A stretch of 50,929 bases of DNA from Pseudomonas sp. Fl4BN1 (GTDB lineage Bacteria > Pseudomonadota > Gammaproteobacteria > Pseudomonadales > Pseudomonadaceae): the NCBI RefSeq assembly GCF_009908285.1, contig NZ_JAAARM010000040.1, forward strand, positions 1 to 50,929, written 5' to 3'. How positions within the stretch are numbered: the first letter of the stretch is position 1; each line of letters begins with the position of its first letter. The translations under genes and the position numbers were made by a program. Below are positions 8,099-16,714 of the stretch, piece by piece. The notes under the pieces are model-generated. The model was not told where the DNA came from. It did not search any database and saw only the letters and a list, made by a program, of their open reading frames with translations.

Positions 8099-10422
8099 AC
8101 CTGCTGAGCGCCCGGCGCTGGGCCGACCTGCCGCTGCGGGGCAAGGCGCTGGTGGTGATCTCCCTGCCGCTGGTGATCCTGCTGCTGTCCCTGGTGCTGA
8201 TCTACAGCACCGAACGCCAGACCGCCCGCGCCGAGGAAGACGTGCGCCGGGTGCTGCTGGTACAGGGCGATATCCAGGCGGTGCACACCCTGCTGGCGGA
8301 AGCCGCCGCCAGCGTGCGCGGCTACCTGCTGACCCGGCGCGAGGACTTCCTCCCCGCCTACCTCCAGGCCCGGCCGCAGATCGAAGCCGCCCTGCAGCGC
8401 CTGGACCAGAATGTGCGCGATGCGCGAATGCGTGAATACCTGCAAACCATCGCCCCGCTGATCCGCACCAAACTCGACGGCCTGGTGGCCCTGCGCAACG
8501 GCAGCCGTGACGACGCCGATACCGTGACCGCAATCCTGATCGACAACAAGCAGGTACTCGACGTGCTGCGCGAACAGATCAGTGCCATGCGCGTGCGCGA
8601 AGACGCGCTGCTGGCCGAGCGCACCGAAGCGGCGGCAGCCACCCGTATGCGCCTGCTGTTCGCCACCCTGCTGGCGGCCGGTTGCGGGCTGTTCGGCGCC
8701 ATCATCGCGGTGCTGTTGCTGTCCCGGGGCATCGTCTATCGGGTCCAGCAGGTACAGGGCAATGCACAACGCCTGGCCCTGGGCCAGCCGCTGCGCCCGC
8801 AGGCGCCAGAGCTGGACGAGATCGGCCAGTTGGGCACCCGCCTGGTGGAAGCCGGGCAACTGCTGGCCGAACGCGAGCGGGCCCTGCGCGACAACGAGGA
8901 ACGTCTGCGGCTGATCATCGACGGGGTCAAGGACTACGGGATCTTCGCCCTGGATACCGAGGGCCGGGTCACCACCTGGAACGTCGGCGCCGAACGGATC
9001 AAGGGCTACCGCGAACAGGAAATCATCGGCCGGCACTTCTCGCTGTTCTACCTGCCGGAAGAATGCCCGCAGCACCCGGACATGGCCCTGCGCGAAGCCA
9101 CCGCCCACGGTCACTACATGGAAGAGGCCTGGCGCTGTCGCAAGGACGGCAGCCGCTTCTGGGCCAGCGTGGTGATCACCGCGCAGTACGACAGCAGCGG
9201 CGCCCTGCGGGGGTTCTCGAAAATCACCCGCGACATCACCGACCGTCGCGCCGCGGAGATCGCCCTGGGCACCGCCCGCGAGGAAGCCGAAAGCGCCAGC
9301 CGCGCCAAGAGCGAATTCCTCTCGCGCATGAGCCATGAACTGCGCACCCCGCTGAACGCCATCCTCGGCTTCGCGCAACTGCTGGACATGGACTCCAGCG
9401 CCGGCCAGCGGCCTCAGGTCGGACATATCCTGCGGGCCGGCCAGCACCTGCTGGGGCTGATCAACGAGGTGCTGGACATTGCCCGGATCGAGGCCGGGCG
9501 CCTGCCGTTGAACGTCGAACCGATGGCCCTGGCCGCGGTGCTGCACGAAGCCCTGACCCTGGTGTCGCCGATGGCCGCCGACGCCGACATTCACCTCGCG
9601 GCCCTGCCGCAACTGCCAGCGGACAGCGGGGTGATCGCCGACCGCCAGCGCTTGATCCAGGTGCTGCTCAACCTGCTGTCCAATGCCATCAAGTACAACC
9701 GCGCGGGTGGCCAGGTGAGCATCGAAGTGCTGATCGAGGCGCCGCGCCTGCACATCAGCGTGATCGACACCGGTGCCGGGATTGCCGCCGATCACCTGGA
9801 GCGCCTGTTCAAGCCCTTCGAACGCCTGGACGCCGACCCCAAGGTCGAAGGCACCGGCCTGGGCCTGGCCCTGAGCAAGAGCCTGCTGGAAATGATGGAT
9901 GGCAGCCTCAGCGTGCAGAGTGTTCTGGGCCATGGCTGTCGCTTCAGCCTGGAGCTGCCCTTCGTGCAGCTGCCCGACACTGTTGCCGCCGCCCCGTTCG
10001 CGGTGCCGGAACTGAACCTGCCGTCCCCCCCGCGGCCGGCCCGGCACCAGGGCAAGATCCTCTGCATCGAAGACAACCTGCAAAGCCTGGCGCTGATCGA
10101 AACCCTGCTGCAACGCCGCCCGGGAATTCAGCTGCTGACCAGCATGCAGGGGCAGATCGGCCTCGACCTGGCCCGCCAGCACGCGCCGCAACTGATCCTG
10201 CTGGACGTCAACCTGCCGGACCTGCAAGGCCTGGAAGTGCTGCAACGGCTGCGAGCCTCGAGCATCACCGCCAGCACGCCAATCCTGATGATCACCGCCG
10301 ACGCCAGCGAACCGACCCAACGCGCCCTGCGCGAAGCCGGAGCCACGGCGATCCTGACCAAGCCGATCCACATTCCGGCCTTCCTCGCCCACCTCCAAGC
10401 CTGCCTGCCGGAGCCCGTATGA
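8095..10422 (+). CDS. CHASE3-PAS hybrid sensor histidine kinase
   Basis: A 775-residue inner-membrane hybrid kinase. Domains in order: a first membrane helix (about 18-40), a periplasmic CHASE3 domain (about 45-180), a second membrane helix (about 190-215), a HAMP-like linker, a PAS domain (about 275-395, with VTTWNVGAERIKGYREQEI), HisKA with His414 (FLSRMSHELRTPLNAI), the ATPase domain (NLLSNAIKYN, DTGAGIA, GTGLGLALSK) and a C-terminal receiver with Asp704 (LILLDVNLP). The start ATG 8095 overlaps the previous stop; GTG 8089 is an in-frame alternative. It probably passes phosphate through its own receiver or to the single-domain receiver encoded next. Confidence 0.9.
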   Translation: MNLLSARRWADLPLRGKALVVISLPLVILLLSLVLIYSTERQTARAEEDVRRVLLVQGDIQAVHTLLAEAAASVRGYLLTRREDFLPAYLQARPQIEAALQRLDQNVRDARMREYLQTIAPLIRTKLDGLVALRNGSRDDADTVTAILIDNKQVLDVLREQISAMRVREDALLAERTEAAAATRMRLLFATLLAAGCGLFGAIIAVLLLSRGIVYRVQQVQGNAQRLALGQPLRPQAPELDEIGQLGTRLVEAGQLLAERERALRDNEERLRLIIDGVKDYGIFALDTEGRVTTWNVGAERIKGYREQEIIGRHFSLFYLPEECPQHPDMALREATAHGHYMEEAWRCRKDGSRFWASVVITAQYDSSGALRGFSKITRDITDRRAAEIALGTAREEAESASRAKSEFLSRMSHELRTPLNAILGFAQLLDMDSSAGQRPQVGHILRAGQHLLGLINEVLDIARIEAGRLPLNVEPMALAAVLHEALTLVSPMAADADIHLAALPQLPADSGVIADRQRLIQVLLNLLSNAIKYNRAGGQVSIEVLIEAPRLHISVIDTGAGIAADHLERLFKPFERLDADPKVEGTGLGLALSKSLLEMMDGSLSVQSVLGHGCRFSLELPFVQLPDTVAAAPFAVPELNLPSPPRPARHQGKILCIEDNLQSLALIETLLQRRPGIQLLTSMQGQIGLDLARQHAPQLILLDVNLPDLQGLEVLQRLRASSITASTPILMITADASEPTQRALREAGATAILTKPIHIPAFLAHLQACLPEPV

Positions 10423-10871
10423 CTGCCGATATGCGCATCCTGATCGTCGACGATCAGCGCCCCAACCTCGACCTGATGGAGCAACTGCTGGCCCGCGAAG
10501 GGCTGCACAACGTCCTCAGCAGCACCCAGCCGCTGCGCACCCTGGAGCTGTTCAACAGCTTCGAACCGGACCTGGTGATCCTCGACCTGCACATGCCCGA
10601 GTTCGACGGTTTCGCGGTGCTGGAACAACTCAACCGGCGCATCCCGGCCAACGACTACCTGCCGATCCTGGTGCTGACCGCCGACGCCACCCGCGACACC
10701 CGCCTGCGGGCCCTGGCCCTGGGAGCGCGGGACTTCATCAGCAAGCCGCTGGACGCCCTGGAAACCCTGCTGCGGATCTGGAACCTGCTGGAGACCCGGG
10801 CCCTGTACAAGACCTTGCGCACCCTGGTGCCGGCGGAACGTATCGAACTGCTGCGCCCGCCGCGCTCCTGA
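10419..10871 (+). CDS. Single-domain receiver protein
   Basis: A 150-residue protein that is all receiver domain: ILIVDDQRPN at the N-terminus, phospho-acceptor Asp56 (LVILDLHMPEFDG), LVLTADAT and Lys in ISKPLDALE. It resembles the N-terminal receiver of RpfG-type regulators but has only about 25 residues after it, and no HD-GYP, GGDEF or DNA-binding output. It overlaps the hybrid kinase gene by ATGA. Likely roles are phosphate relay, phosphate sink, or binding to a partner protein elsewhere; these are inferences. Confidence 0.88.
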   Translation: MTADMRILIVDDQRPNLDLMEQLLAREGLHNVLSSTQPLRTLELFNSFEPDLVILDLHMPEFDGFAVLEQLNRRIPANDYLPILVLTADATRDTRLRALALGARDFISKPLDALETLLRIWNLLETRALYKTLRTLVPAERIELLRPPRS

Positions 10872-10988
10872 GTACGCCATTGCACGCTGGCATGACCCGG
10901 CATGTGGCCGCCGGCACAGGCTGCACCGGGCCACACTTGCAGGCCGCAGGGTCCGCAGGAGATGAACCCGCTGGCATGCCCCCAAGGT

Positions 10989-11798
10989 TCACAAGCGGCG
11001 AAAGAACTCCCCCGGCGTGGCATCGAACTGCTGGCGAAAGGCGGCGATAAAGGCCGAGGTCGAATCGTAGCCACAGCCCAGTGCTACGTCGGTGACCCGC
11101 TCGCCCTGCTCCAGCGGGGTCAAGGCGCCGAGCAGACGCAGGCGCTGGCGCCAGGCGCGAAAGGTCAGGCCGGTGTCCTTGAGGAACAGGCGGCTGAGGG
11201 TCTTCTCGGTCACTCCGAGCTTGTGGCTCCACTGGCCCAGGGTGGTGGCTTGCTCCGGGTGCGCTTGCAGACTGCGGTAGATCGAACGCAGGCGCACGTC
11301 GTGGGGCAGCGGCAGCATCAGGTCCAACTGCGGCGCCGCGGCCAGCTGATCCAGCAGCACCTGGACCAGGCGCCCGTCGGCACTGTCCTCGACATACGCC
11401 ACCGGCAACTCACTGAAGCTGCGGATCAACTCCCGCAGCAGGCTGCTGACCGCCAGCACCTGGCAATTGTCGCTGGGCGCCCAGGCGGTGACGCTGCAAT
11501 CCAGGTACAGGCTACGCATCTCGGTACGCGGCGAGCTGAACACCCGGTGCGGCACGCCGGCAGGAATCCATACCGCCCGTTGTGGCGGGGCGATAAAGCG
11601 CCCGCCGCGGGTCTGGATCTCCAGCACCCCGGCAATCGCGTAGGACAATTGCACCCAGGGGTGGCTGTGACGCCGGGTCAGCGCCCGGTTGGGCAGAGAT
11701 TCGGTGCGCCCGTACACGGGTCGCGGCAGGCTCGGCAGACCGGGAATACTGCGCCGGACGATCTTTTCATGTCCTTTAGGCGGCATTAACTGGCTCAT
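10989..11798 (-). CDS. AraC-family regulator with cupin domain, divergent from the transporter
   Basis: A 269-residue regulator. The N-terminal cupin (HSHPWVQLSYAIAGVLEIQ, IPAGVPHRVF) would hold the effector, and the C-terminal double helix-turn-helix ends LGCGYDSTSAFIAAFRQQF and DATPGEFFRR. The start at ATG 11798 (MSQLMPPKGHEK) is preferred; the frame is open 36 codons further but that part overlaps the divergent promoter region. It faces away from the SBF-like transporter gene with about 70 bp between starts, a layout typical of a regulator controlling its neighbour. The effector is probably the transported compound; this is inference. Confidence 0.87.
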   Translation of the reverse strand: MSQLMPPKGHEKIVRRSIPGLPSLPRPVYGRTESLPNRALTRRHSHPWVQLSYAIAGVLEIQTRGGRFIAPPQRAVWIPAGVPHRVFSSPRTEMRSLYLDCSVTAWAPSDNCQVLAVSSLLRELIRSFSELPVAYVEDSADGRLVQVLLDQLAAAPQLDLMLPLPHDVRLRSIYRSLQAHPEQATTLGQWSHKLGVTEKTLSRLFLKDTGLTFRAWRQRLRLLGALTPLEQGERVTDVALGCGYDSTSAFIAAFRQQFDATPGEFFRRL

Positions 11799-11871
11799 TG
11801 GCGTTAGTCGGTAAATTTCAGTCACGTTAGAGTCGCCCCATCGCTCTTGGCAACCCCTGGATGATTCCGTC

Positions 11872-12870
11872 ATGACCCGTTCCCGTCTTTTGCCCGACAA
11901 CTTCACCCTGACCTTGATCGGCGTGGTGCTGCTGGCCAGCCTGCTGCCCGCCAGCGGTCAGATAGCGGTCGGCTTCGGCTGGCTGACCAACCTCGCCATC
12001 GGCCTGCTGTTCTTCCTCCACGGCGCCAAGCTGTCCCGCGAGGCGATCATCGCCGGCGCCGGTCACTGGCGCCTGCACCTCTTGGTGTTCGGCCTGACCT
12101 TCGTGCTGTTTCCGCTACTGGGCCTGGCGCTCAAGCCGTTGCTGTCGCCGCTGGTGGGCAATGACCTGTACCTGGGCATGCTCTACCTCTGCGCGCTGCC
12201 GGCCACGGTGCAGTCGGCGATTGCCTTCACCTCCCTGGCCCGGGGCAACATTCCTGCGGCCATCTGCAGCGCCGCGGCGTCGAGCCTGTTCGGGATCTTC
12301 CTGACCCCGCTGCTGGTGGCCCTGCTGCTCAACGTGCACGGCGACGGCGGCTCGACCCTGGATGCAATCCTCAAGATCAGCGTGCAACTGCTGCTGCCGT
12401 TCATTGCCGGGCAGATCGCCCGGCGCTGGATCGGTGCCTGGGTCGGGCGCAACAAGAACTGGCTGCGCTTCGTCGACCAGGGCTCGATCCTGCTGGTGGT
12501 GTATGGCGCCTTCAGCGAGGCGGTGAATGAAGGCATCTGGCAGCAGATCCCACTGTGGGAACTGGCCGGCCTGGTGGTCGCCTGCTGCATCCTGCTGGCG
12601 TTGGTGCTGCTGGCTGCGAGCGTCCTCGGCAAGCTGTTCGGCTTCAATCAGGAAGACCGCATCACCATCCTCTTCTGCGGTTCGAAGAAGAGCCTGGCCA
12701 CCGGCGTGCCCATGGCCCAGGTGTTGTTCGCCGGCAGCACCCTGGGCGTGCTGATTTTGCCGTTGATGCTGTTCCACCAGATCCAGCTGATGGTCTGCGC
12801 GGTGCTGGCCCAGCGCTACGCCAAGCGCCCGGAGTCGGTGGCCGAGCTGATGGGCCAGGTCGATCCCTAG
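11872..12870 (+). CDS. SBF-like transporter (bile acid:sodium symporter superfamily)
   Basis: A 332-residue integral membrane protein with about ten hydrophobic segments and no signal peptide. The family pattern is visible in VVLLASLLPASGQIAVGFGWLTNLAIGLLFF (split over the first two helices), LYLCALPATVQSAIAFTSLA and LFCGSKKSLATGVPMAQVLF, the last being the second crossover motif. It belongs to the shorter SBF_like (DUF4137) branch, which exports or imports organic anions by sodium or proton coupling. Substrate unknown. Gene order suggests control by the divergent AraC protein. Confidence 0.88.
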   Translation: MTRSRLLPDNFTLTLIGVVLLASLLPASGQIAVGFGWLTNLAIGLLFFLHGAKLSREAIIAGAGHWRLHLLVFGLTFVLFPLLGLALKPLLSPLVGNDLYLGMLYLCALPATVQSAIAFTSLARGNIPAAICSAAASSLFGIFLTPLLVALLLNVHGDGGSTLDAILKISVQLLLPFIAGQIARRWIGAWVGRNKNWLRFVDQGSILLVVYGAFSEAVNEGIWQQIPLWELAGLVVACCILLALVLLAASVLGKLFGFNQEDRITILFCGSKKSLATGVPMAQVLFAGSTLGVLILPLMLFHQIQLMVCAVLAQRYAKRPESVAELMGQVDP

Positions 12871-12885
12871 GTTGCCCGGCAAGGT

Positions 12886-12906
12886 GGCCCGGCGGCTGGC
12901 CGGGCC
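12886..12906 (+). terminator. Possible hairpin after the transporter gene
   Basis: GGCCCGGC and GCCGGGCC form an 8-bp GC-rich stem with loop GGCTG, 15 bp after the transporter stop. There is no T-run, so it may be a weak terminator or an mRNA-stabilising hairpin. Confidence 0.35.
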
Positions 12907-12974
12907 TGCGGACCGATGGCGATGAGGATTGCGCAATGGCATGATGCCGCGGCGAAAATCACCAAGGACCGCTG

Positions 12975-14003
12975 ATGTTTCCCCATCGAATTTATGCCCC
13001 AGCTCAGGACGACCTGAAACTCAAGGTCCAGCTCCATCTGGAGGCCGACCCACAGGCCCGGGTCATCGTCCAGTTCGAGCGTGGCGCACAATATGACGCG
13101 AATCTGCTGAACCAGCTCGACGCCCTCTGCGCCCACTACGGCGAGCGCCTCAATGTACGCTTCTACAGCCACTATCCAGGCAGCGCGTTTGACGGCAGAA
13201 CCTTGCTCGCCCTGCCCAACGTCCAGTCCCTGACCCTGGACTGCCTCGACACCCTGGAGCACTACGAGGCCATTGGCAGCCTGCACAAGCTCAAGGATTT
13301 TGCCCTGCAAGTCATCAGCGCCGACCTGCCCGGGCTCCTGGCGCTGCCCAGCCTTCAAGCGCTGCGGGCACTGCGCCTATCCCTGGACAAAGGGCCCGCC
13401 ATCGACCTGACGCCAATCGGCCAGATGCCCGATCTGCGCCAGCTGGCCATCAGCGTGCAGAGCCACAACCTCGACGTTCTCGGCCAGTGCCCGAACATCG
13501 CCAGCTTGTTCCTGCACCGCATGCCGGCCAAGACGACTCTGGGCGTGGTGGCCCAGATGGCTGGCCTGCGCAGCCTGTCGGTGAGTTTCGGCAGCCGCGA
13601 CGGCATGCCGGAACTGCGCAACCCATACGTGAAGGAACTGGACATCCTGCGGGTGCGCGGCCTGAATCAGCTGGACCTGGGGGGCTTTCCACAGTTGGAA
13701 ACGCTGAGGATCGAGGACCAGGCGCAATTGAGCCGGCTGGACCTTGGCGGGGCCCCGCAGTTGCGCAAGATGAGCCTGATCAACCTCAAGACCCTGGGGC
13801 AACTCAGCGGCCTGAAAACCTCGAATATCGCCGACCTGCGCATCATCAAGGCCCCACAGATGGACCTGCTGACACTGATCGACAGCCAGCTTGCGCCCAA
13901 CGTGCAACACCTCAAGCTACTCAGTGGCAAACGCGCCGTGGACAAACAGCTCGAAGCCCGACAACAGCAACTGGGCATCCCGGAACCCCGCGGCCCGTTT
14001 TGA
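12975..14003 (+). CDS. Leucine-rich-repeat-like protein, copy 1
   Basis: A 342-residue protein without signal peptide or membrane helix. Residues about 70-320 carry irregular leucine-rich units of about 20-25 residues (LPNVQSLTLDCLDTLEHYEA, LPGLLALPSLQALRALRLS, MPDLRQLAISVQS, MAGLRSLSVSF, FPQLETLRI, APQLRKMSLINLKTL), as expected of a curved binding solenoid. The function is not recognised; a protein-binding role is inferred. ATG 12975 follows AAGGACCGCTG. The gene is duplicated in tandem with its leader and tail, and the copy begins 1216 bp further on. Confidence 0.75.
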   Translation: MFPHRIYAPAQDDLKLKVQLHLEADPQARVIVQFERGAQYDANLLNQLDALCAHYGERLNVRFYSHYPGSAFDGRTLLALPNVQSLTLDCLDTLEHYEAIGSLHKLKDFALQVISADLPGLLALPSLQALRALRLSLDKGPAIDLTPIGQMPDLRQLAISVQSHNLDVLGQCPNIASLFLHRMPAKTTLGVVAQMAGLRSLSVSFGSRDGMPELRNPYVKELDILRVRGLNQLDLGGFPQLETLRIEDQAQLSRLDLGGAPQLRKMSLINLKTLGQLSGLKTSNIADLRIIKAPQMDLLTLIDSQLAPNVQHLKLLSGKRAVDKQLEARQQQLGIPEPRGPF

Positions 14004-14014
14004 CCGCCACCCTC

Positions 14015-14038
14015 TCGTAGGAGCGAGCTTGCTCGCGA
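14015..14038 (+). repeat. REP element (single)
   Basis: TCGTAGGAGCGAGCTTGCTC followed by GCGA is the Pseudomonas REP core with its short palindrome GAGC-GAGCTTGCTC. It lies 12 bp after the stop of LRR copy 1. Confidence 0.85.
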
Positions 14039-14190
14039 AGAACGTCAACGATAACCCGCACTCACCGCGAACCTGCGCAGTGCTTGCCATCATCACCAGC
14101 ACGTCGGCCTCGGCGGCCAGTTGGCTATCGGCGTTACGCCAAGCCCACAGTGATGGCATGATGCCGCGCGACAATCATCAAGGACCGCTG

Positions 14191-15219
14191 ATGCTTCCCC
14201 ATCGAATCAAAGCACCGACCCAGGCCGACCTGCGCCTGCAGGTCGGTGCCCGGCTGGAGGCCGATCCGCGGGCCCGGGTCATCGTCCAGTGGCACAGCGT
14301 CGAGCAATACGATTGCCAACTGCTGGAACAGATCGATGCCCTCTGCGCGCGTTATGGCGAGCGCCTCACCGTGCGTTTCTACGACCACTATTCGAGCAGA
14401 GGTTTTGATGGCCGGACCTTGCTCGCCCTGCCCAACGTCCACTCGCTGAGCCTGGACGGCCTCGAAACCCTGGAACATTTCCAGGCCATTGGCCGCCTGC
14501 ACCAGCTCAGGGAGCTTGCCCTGGAAGTCTTCCGTGCCGATCTGCCCGGGCTTCTGGCCCTGCCCAACCTCGAACGCCTGCACAGCCTGCGGCTCTGCCT
14601 GGACCAGGGCCCGGCCATCGATCTGGCGCCGATTGCCTGCATGCCCGAGTTGCAGAGCCTGCACCTCAGCCCGCAGAGCCATGACCTGGAGATGCTGAGC
14701 CAGTGTCCGAGCATCAGTACCCTGAGCCTGCATCGCCTGCCGGCCAAGACAACCCTGGGGATGGTCGCCGACATGAGCGGCCTGCGCAGTCTGTCGGTGG
14801 CGTTCAGCAGCCGTGAGCAGATGCCCGAACTGCACAGCCCCTCCGTCAGGGAGCTGGAGATCATGCGCGTGCGTGGCCTCAACCGCCTGGACCTGGACGG
14901 TTTTCCACAGCTTGACGTGCTGAAGATCGAGGACCAGGCGCAATTGAGCCGGCTGGACCTTGGCGCGGCGCCGCAGTTGCGCAAGATGAGCCTGATCAAC
15001 CTCAAGACCCTGGAGGAAATCAGCGGCCTGAAAACCTCGAACATCGCCGACCTGCGCATCATCAAGGCCTCACAGATGGACCTGCTGACACTGATCGACA
15101 GCCAGTTGCCGCCCAGCGTGCAGCAGCTCAAGCTAGTCAGTGGCAAACACGCCGTGGACAAACAGCTCGAAGCCCGGCAACTGCAACTGGGCATCCCGGA
15201 ACCCCACGGCCCGTTCTGA
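14191..15219 (+). CDS. Leucine-rich-repeat-like protein, copy 2
   Basis: A 342-residue paralogue of the preceding protein, equal in length and collinear throughout. Conserved segments include IEDQAQLSRLDLG, LRKMSLINLKTL, GLKTSNIADLRIIKA and VDKQLEAR. The differences cluster on the predicted solenoid face in the middle (for example SREQMPELHSPSVRELEIMR against SRDGMPELRNPYVKELDILR), as if the two copies bind different partners. ATG 14191 follows AAGGACCGCTG as in copy 1. Function unknown. Confidence 0.75.
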   Translation: MLPHRIKAPTQADLRLQVGARLEADPRARVIVQWHSVEQYDCQLLEQIDALCARYGERLTVRFYDHYSSRGFDGRTLLALPNVHSLSLDGLETLEHFQAIGRLHQLRELALEVFRADLPGLLALPNLERLHSLRLCLDQGPAIDLAPIACMPELQSLHLSPQSHDLEMLSQCPSISTLSLHRLPAKTTLGMVADMSGLRSLSVAFSSREQMPELHSPSVRELEIMRVRGLNRLDLDGFPQLDVLKIEDQAQLSRLDLGAAPQLRKMSLINLKTLEEISGLKTSNIADLRIIKASQMDLLTLIDSQLPPSVQQLKLVSGKHAVDKQLEARQLQLGIPEPHGPF

Positions 15220-15230
15220 CCGCCACCCTC

Positions 15231-15331
15231 TCGTAGGAGCGAGCTTGCTCGTGAAGGACGTCAACGATAACGCGCACCCACAGGGAACATGCGCTGCCTT
15301 GGCAAGCATCGCGAGCAAGCTCGCTCCTACA
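15231..15331. repeat. REP doublet (REPIN) in inverted orientation
   Basis: A REP core at 15231-15254 (TCGTAGGAGCGAGCTTGCTC plus GTGA) and its inverted copy at 15309-15331 (TCGCGAGCAAGCTCGCTCCT plus ACA) are about 55 bp apart. This is the arrangement of mobile REPIN units spread by RAYT transposases; no RAYT gene is in the window. Confidence 0.85.
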
Positions 15332-15372
15332 GATCACCCTGCCACCCTTTTTGGACCTGATACGGAGCTCCC

Positions 15373-16056
15373 ATGTCCTTCGTTCCTCGCTTCACCGAGC
15401 TGCTGCTGACTCACCTGCAACAGGAAGAACGCCAGCGCATCCTCAAATCCATCGTCGTCACCGCCGCTCCCGAGCTGTGGCTGAGCCTGGAATCGGCGGC
15501 GTTGCTGGACATCAATCGCGAGCACTTCGGCCTCGGCGGCCAGCTGGATGAACGCGAAAACTACCGCCTCTACCCCGACCAGCCGCCGCGCAGCAACGTC
15601 CCTCGCTGGCTGATCGCCGCCGAACGCCGCAAGGTGGATATCTGGGTCGAGGACAGCTACGCCGAACAGCCCTCTACCGCCATCGAATTCAAGGTGGTGC
15701 ACAACAACAAGAATGCCTTCCACAAGATCTGGGAAATCCGCAAGGACCTGGTCAAGCCGATTCCCCGCAGCTCACCCCAGGATCGTATCGAACGCTGGGG
15801 CCTGGTGCTGCTGACCTACTCGCGCTTCTACAGCGACCAGCAAGGCGGCTACGTCTACGGCAAGTTCGGCAGCCTCGACGCCTTTCTCAAGGCCTTCGAG
15901 CACAGCTTGAGCGACCGCGATGAATGGTACGACGGTGCTCCAGAACTGGAGCTGGTGAAGGCACCGACCCTGGTCGCCAACCTTGAAGGCGCTCATTACA
16001 TCGAGCCGGGAAAAGACGCCGGACTGTATCTGGCGCTGGTCAAATGCAAGGCCTGA
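15373..16056 (+). CDS. Unknown protein with a PD-(D/E)XK-like motif
   Basis: A 227-residue soluble protein. The pattern of a PD-(D/E)XK nuclease core is visible: an N-terminal helix with Glu (LWLSLESAALLDI, about residues 36-48), RRKVDIWVED (Asp about residue 88), then AIEFKVVHNNKN (ExK, about 101-103) after a spacing of about 12 residues, then a long amphipathic helix (WEIRKDLVKPI). The start ATG 15373 follows GGAGCTCCC. No known family is recognised and nuclease activity is only a hypothesis. It sits after the REP doublet in a stretch of small genes of unknown role. Confidence 0.6.
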   Translation: MSFVPRFTELLLTHLQQEERQRILKSIVVTAAPELWLSLESAALLDINREHFGLGGQLDERENYRLYPDQPPRSNVPRWLIAAERRKVDIWVEDSYAEQPSTAIEFKVVHNNKNAFHKIWEIRKDLVKPIPRSSPQDRIERWGLVLLTYSRFYSDQQGGYVYGKFGSLDAFLKAFEHSLSDRDEWYDGAPELELVKAPTLVANLEGAHYIEPGKDAGLYLALVKCKA

Positions 16057-16333
16057 GGCGTTTTTCAGTAACCGCTCAAGCCGCCAAGTTCGACGACCAC
16101 ACTGAAAGACCTTCAGTGGGTTTTCGCTCAACCATCGCCGCGGCTTGTCTCAAGCGCGGCACACAGGTGCTGTAACACGTCGCCTTCGACCGCAGCGTGT
16201 TCGACACGAAGTTCCCCTGCCCGGCACTCTGCAAAAAATGCTCATCGGGCAGTCAGCGCCTACGACATGGGTTAAAGGATTTCTTGGGATCATCGATATC
16301 ATGAGCCTCGCCACCCGCAGATCAGGTCACGCC

Positions 16334-16615
16334 ATGCACCATAACCCCATGCAATCCTGCCCCCGCTGTAGATCAGCCCAACACGTCAGGCCCAAGTACA
16401 TCCTGATAGGCGCTGCAAGCCCCAAAAAACGCTTCGATGGCGAAGAAAAAACAGGCTGTCAACGCGTGGATCAGCTGGCAGTAGATGAATGCGAGCCGGC
16501 CCTACTGAAAGCCGCGCCGCTGCAGCAACTGGTCGATGGTTGTTATTGCGATCATTGCGGGGTGGGGTTTGTACCCAGCGCGATTGTACAAGCTGTCGAC
16601 CGATCATCGCTGTAG
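16334..16615 (+). CDS. Small zinc-ribbon-like protein
   Basis: A 93-residue protein, if started at ATG 16334. Two Cys pairs are visible: CPRCRS near the N-terminus and CYCDHCGVGF near the C-terminus, as in a zinc ribbon with a long insert between the knuckles. There is no membrane segment. The frame is open further upstream but that part is not protein-like, and the ribosome-binding site is weak (CAGGTCACGCC), so the start is uncertain. Function unknown. Confidence 0.5.
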   Translation: MHHNPMQSCPRCRSAQHVRPKYILIGAASPKKRFDGEEKTGCQRVDQLAVDECEPALLKAAPLQQLVDGCYCDHCGVGFVPSAIVQAVDRSSL

Positions 16616-16714
16616 AGACAACAACGGGGTGATTCAGGTCGGCTTTGGAAAACTCAACGGTTGGATGGGGGCAGGACTCAATAGGCCCGACCTTATGAAA
16701 TGGAGACTGACGGC

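Larger units (their letters stand above)
12936..15369. repeat. Tandem duplication of a ~1.2-kb unit (LRR gene plus flanks)
   Basis: Two head-to-tail units, about 12936-14152 and 14153-15369, share the leader (ATGGCATGATGCCGCG, then AAGGACCGCTGATG), the whole gene, and the trailer (CCGCCACCCTCTCGTAGGAG and CGTCAACGATAAC). The ends of the genes are nearly identical while the middle has drifted, which suggests an old duplication with partial later homogenisation at the 3' part. Confidence 0.8.

Noticed and set aside
7738..10398. An 886-codon open frame antisense to the hybrid kinase gene
   Set aside because: It mirrors the codon-position GC bias of the kinase on the other strand and has a Gln/Gly/Val-rich composition with no domain. 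The plus-strand reading has complete kinase motifs.
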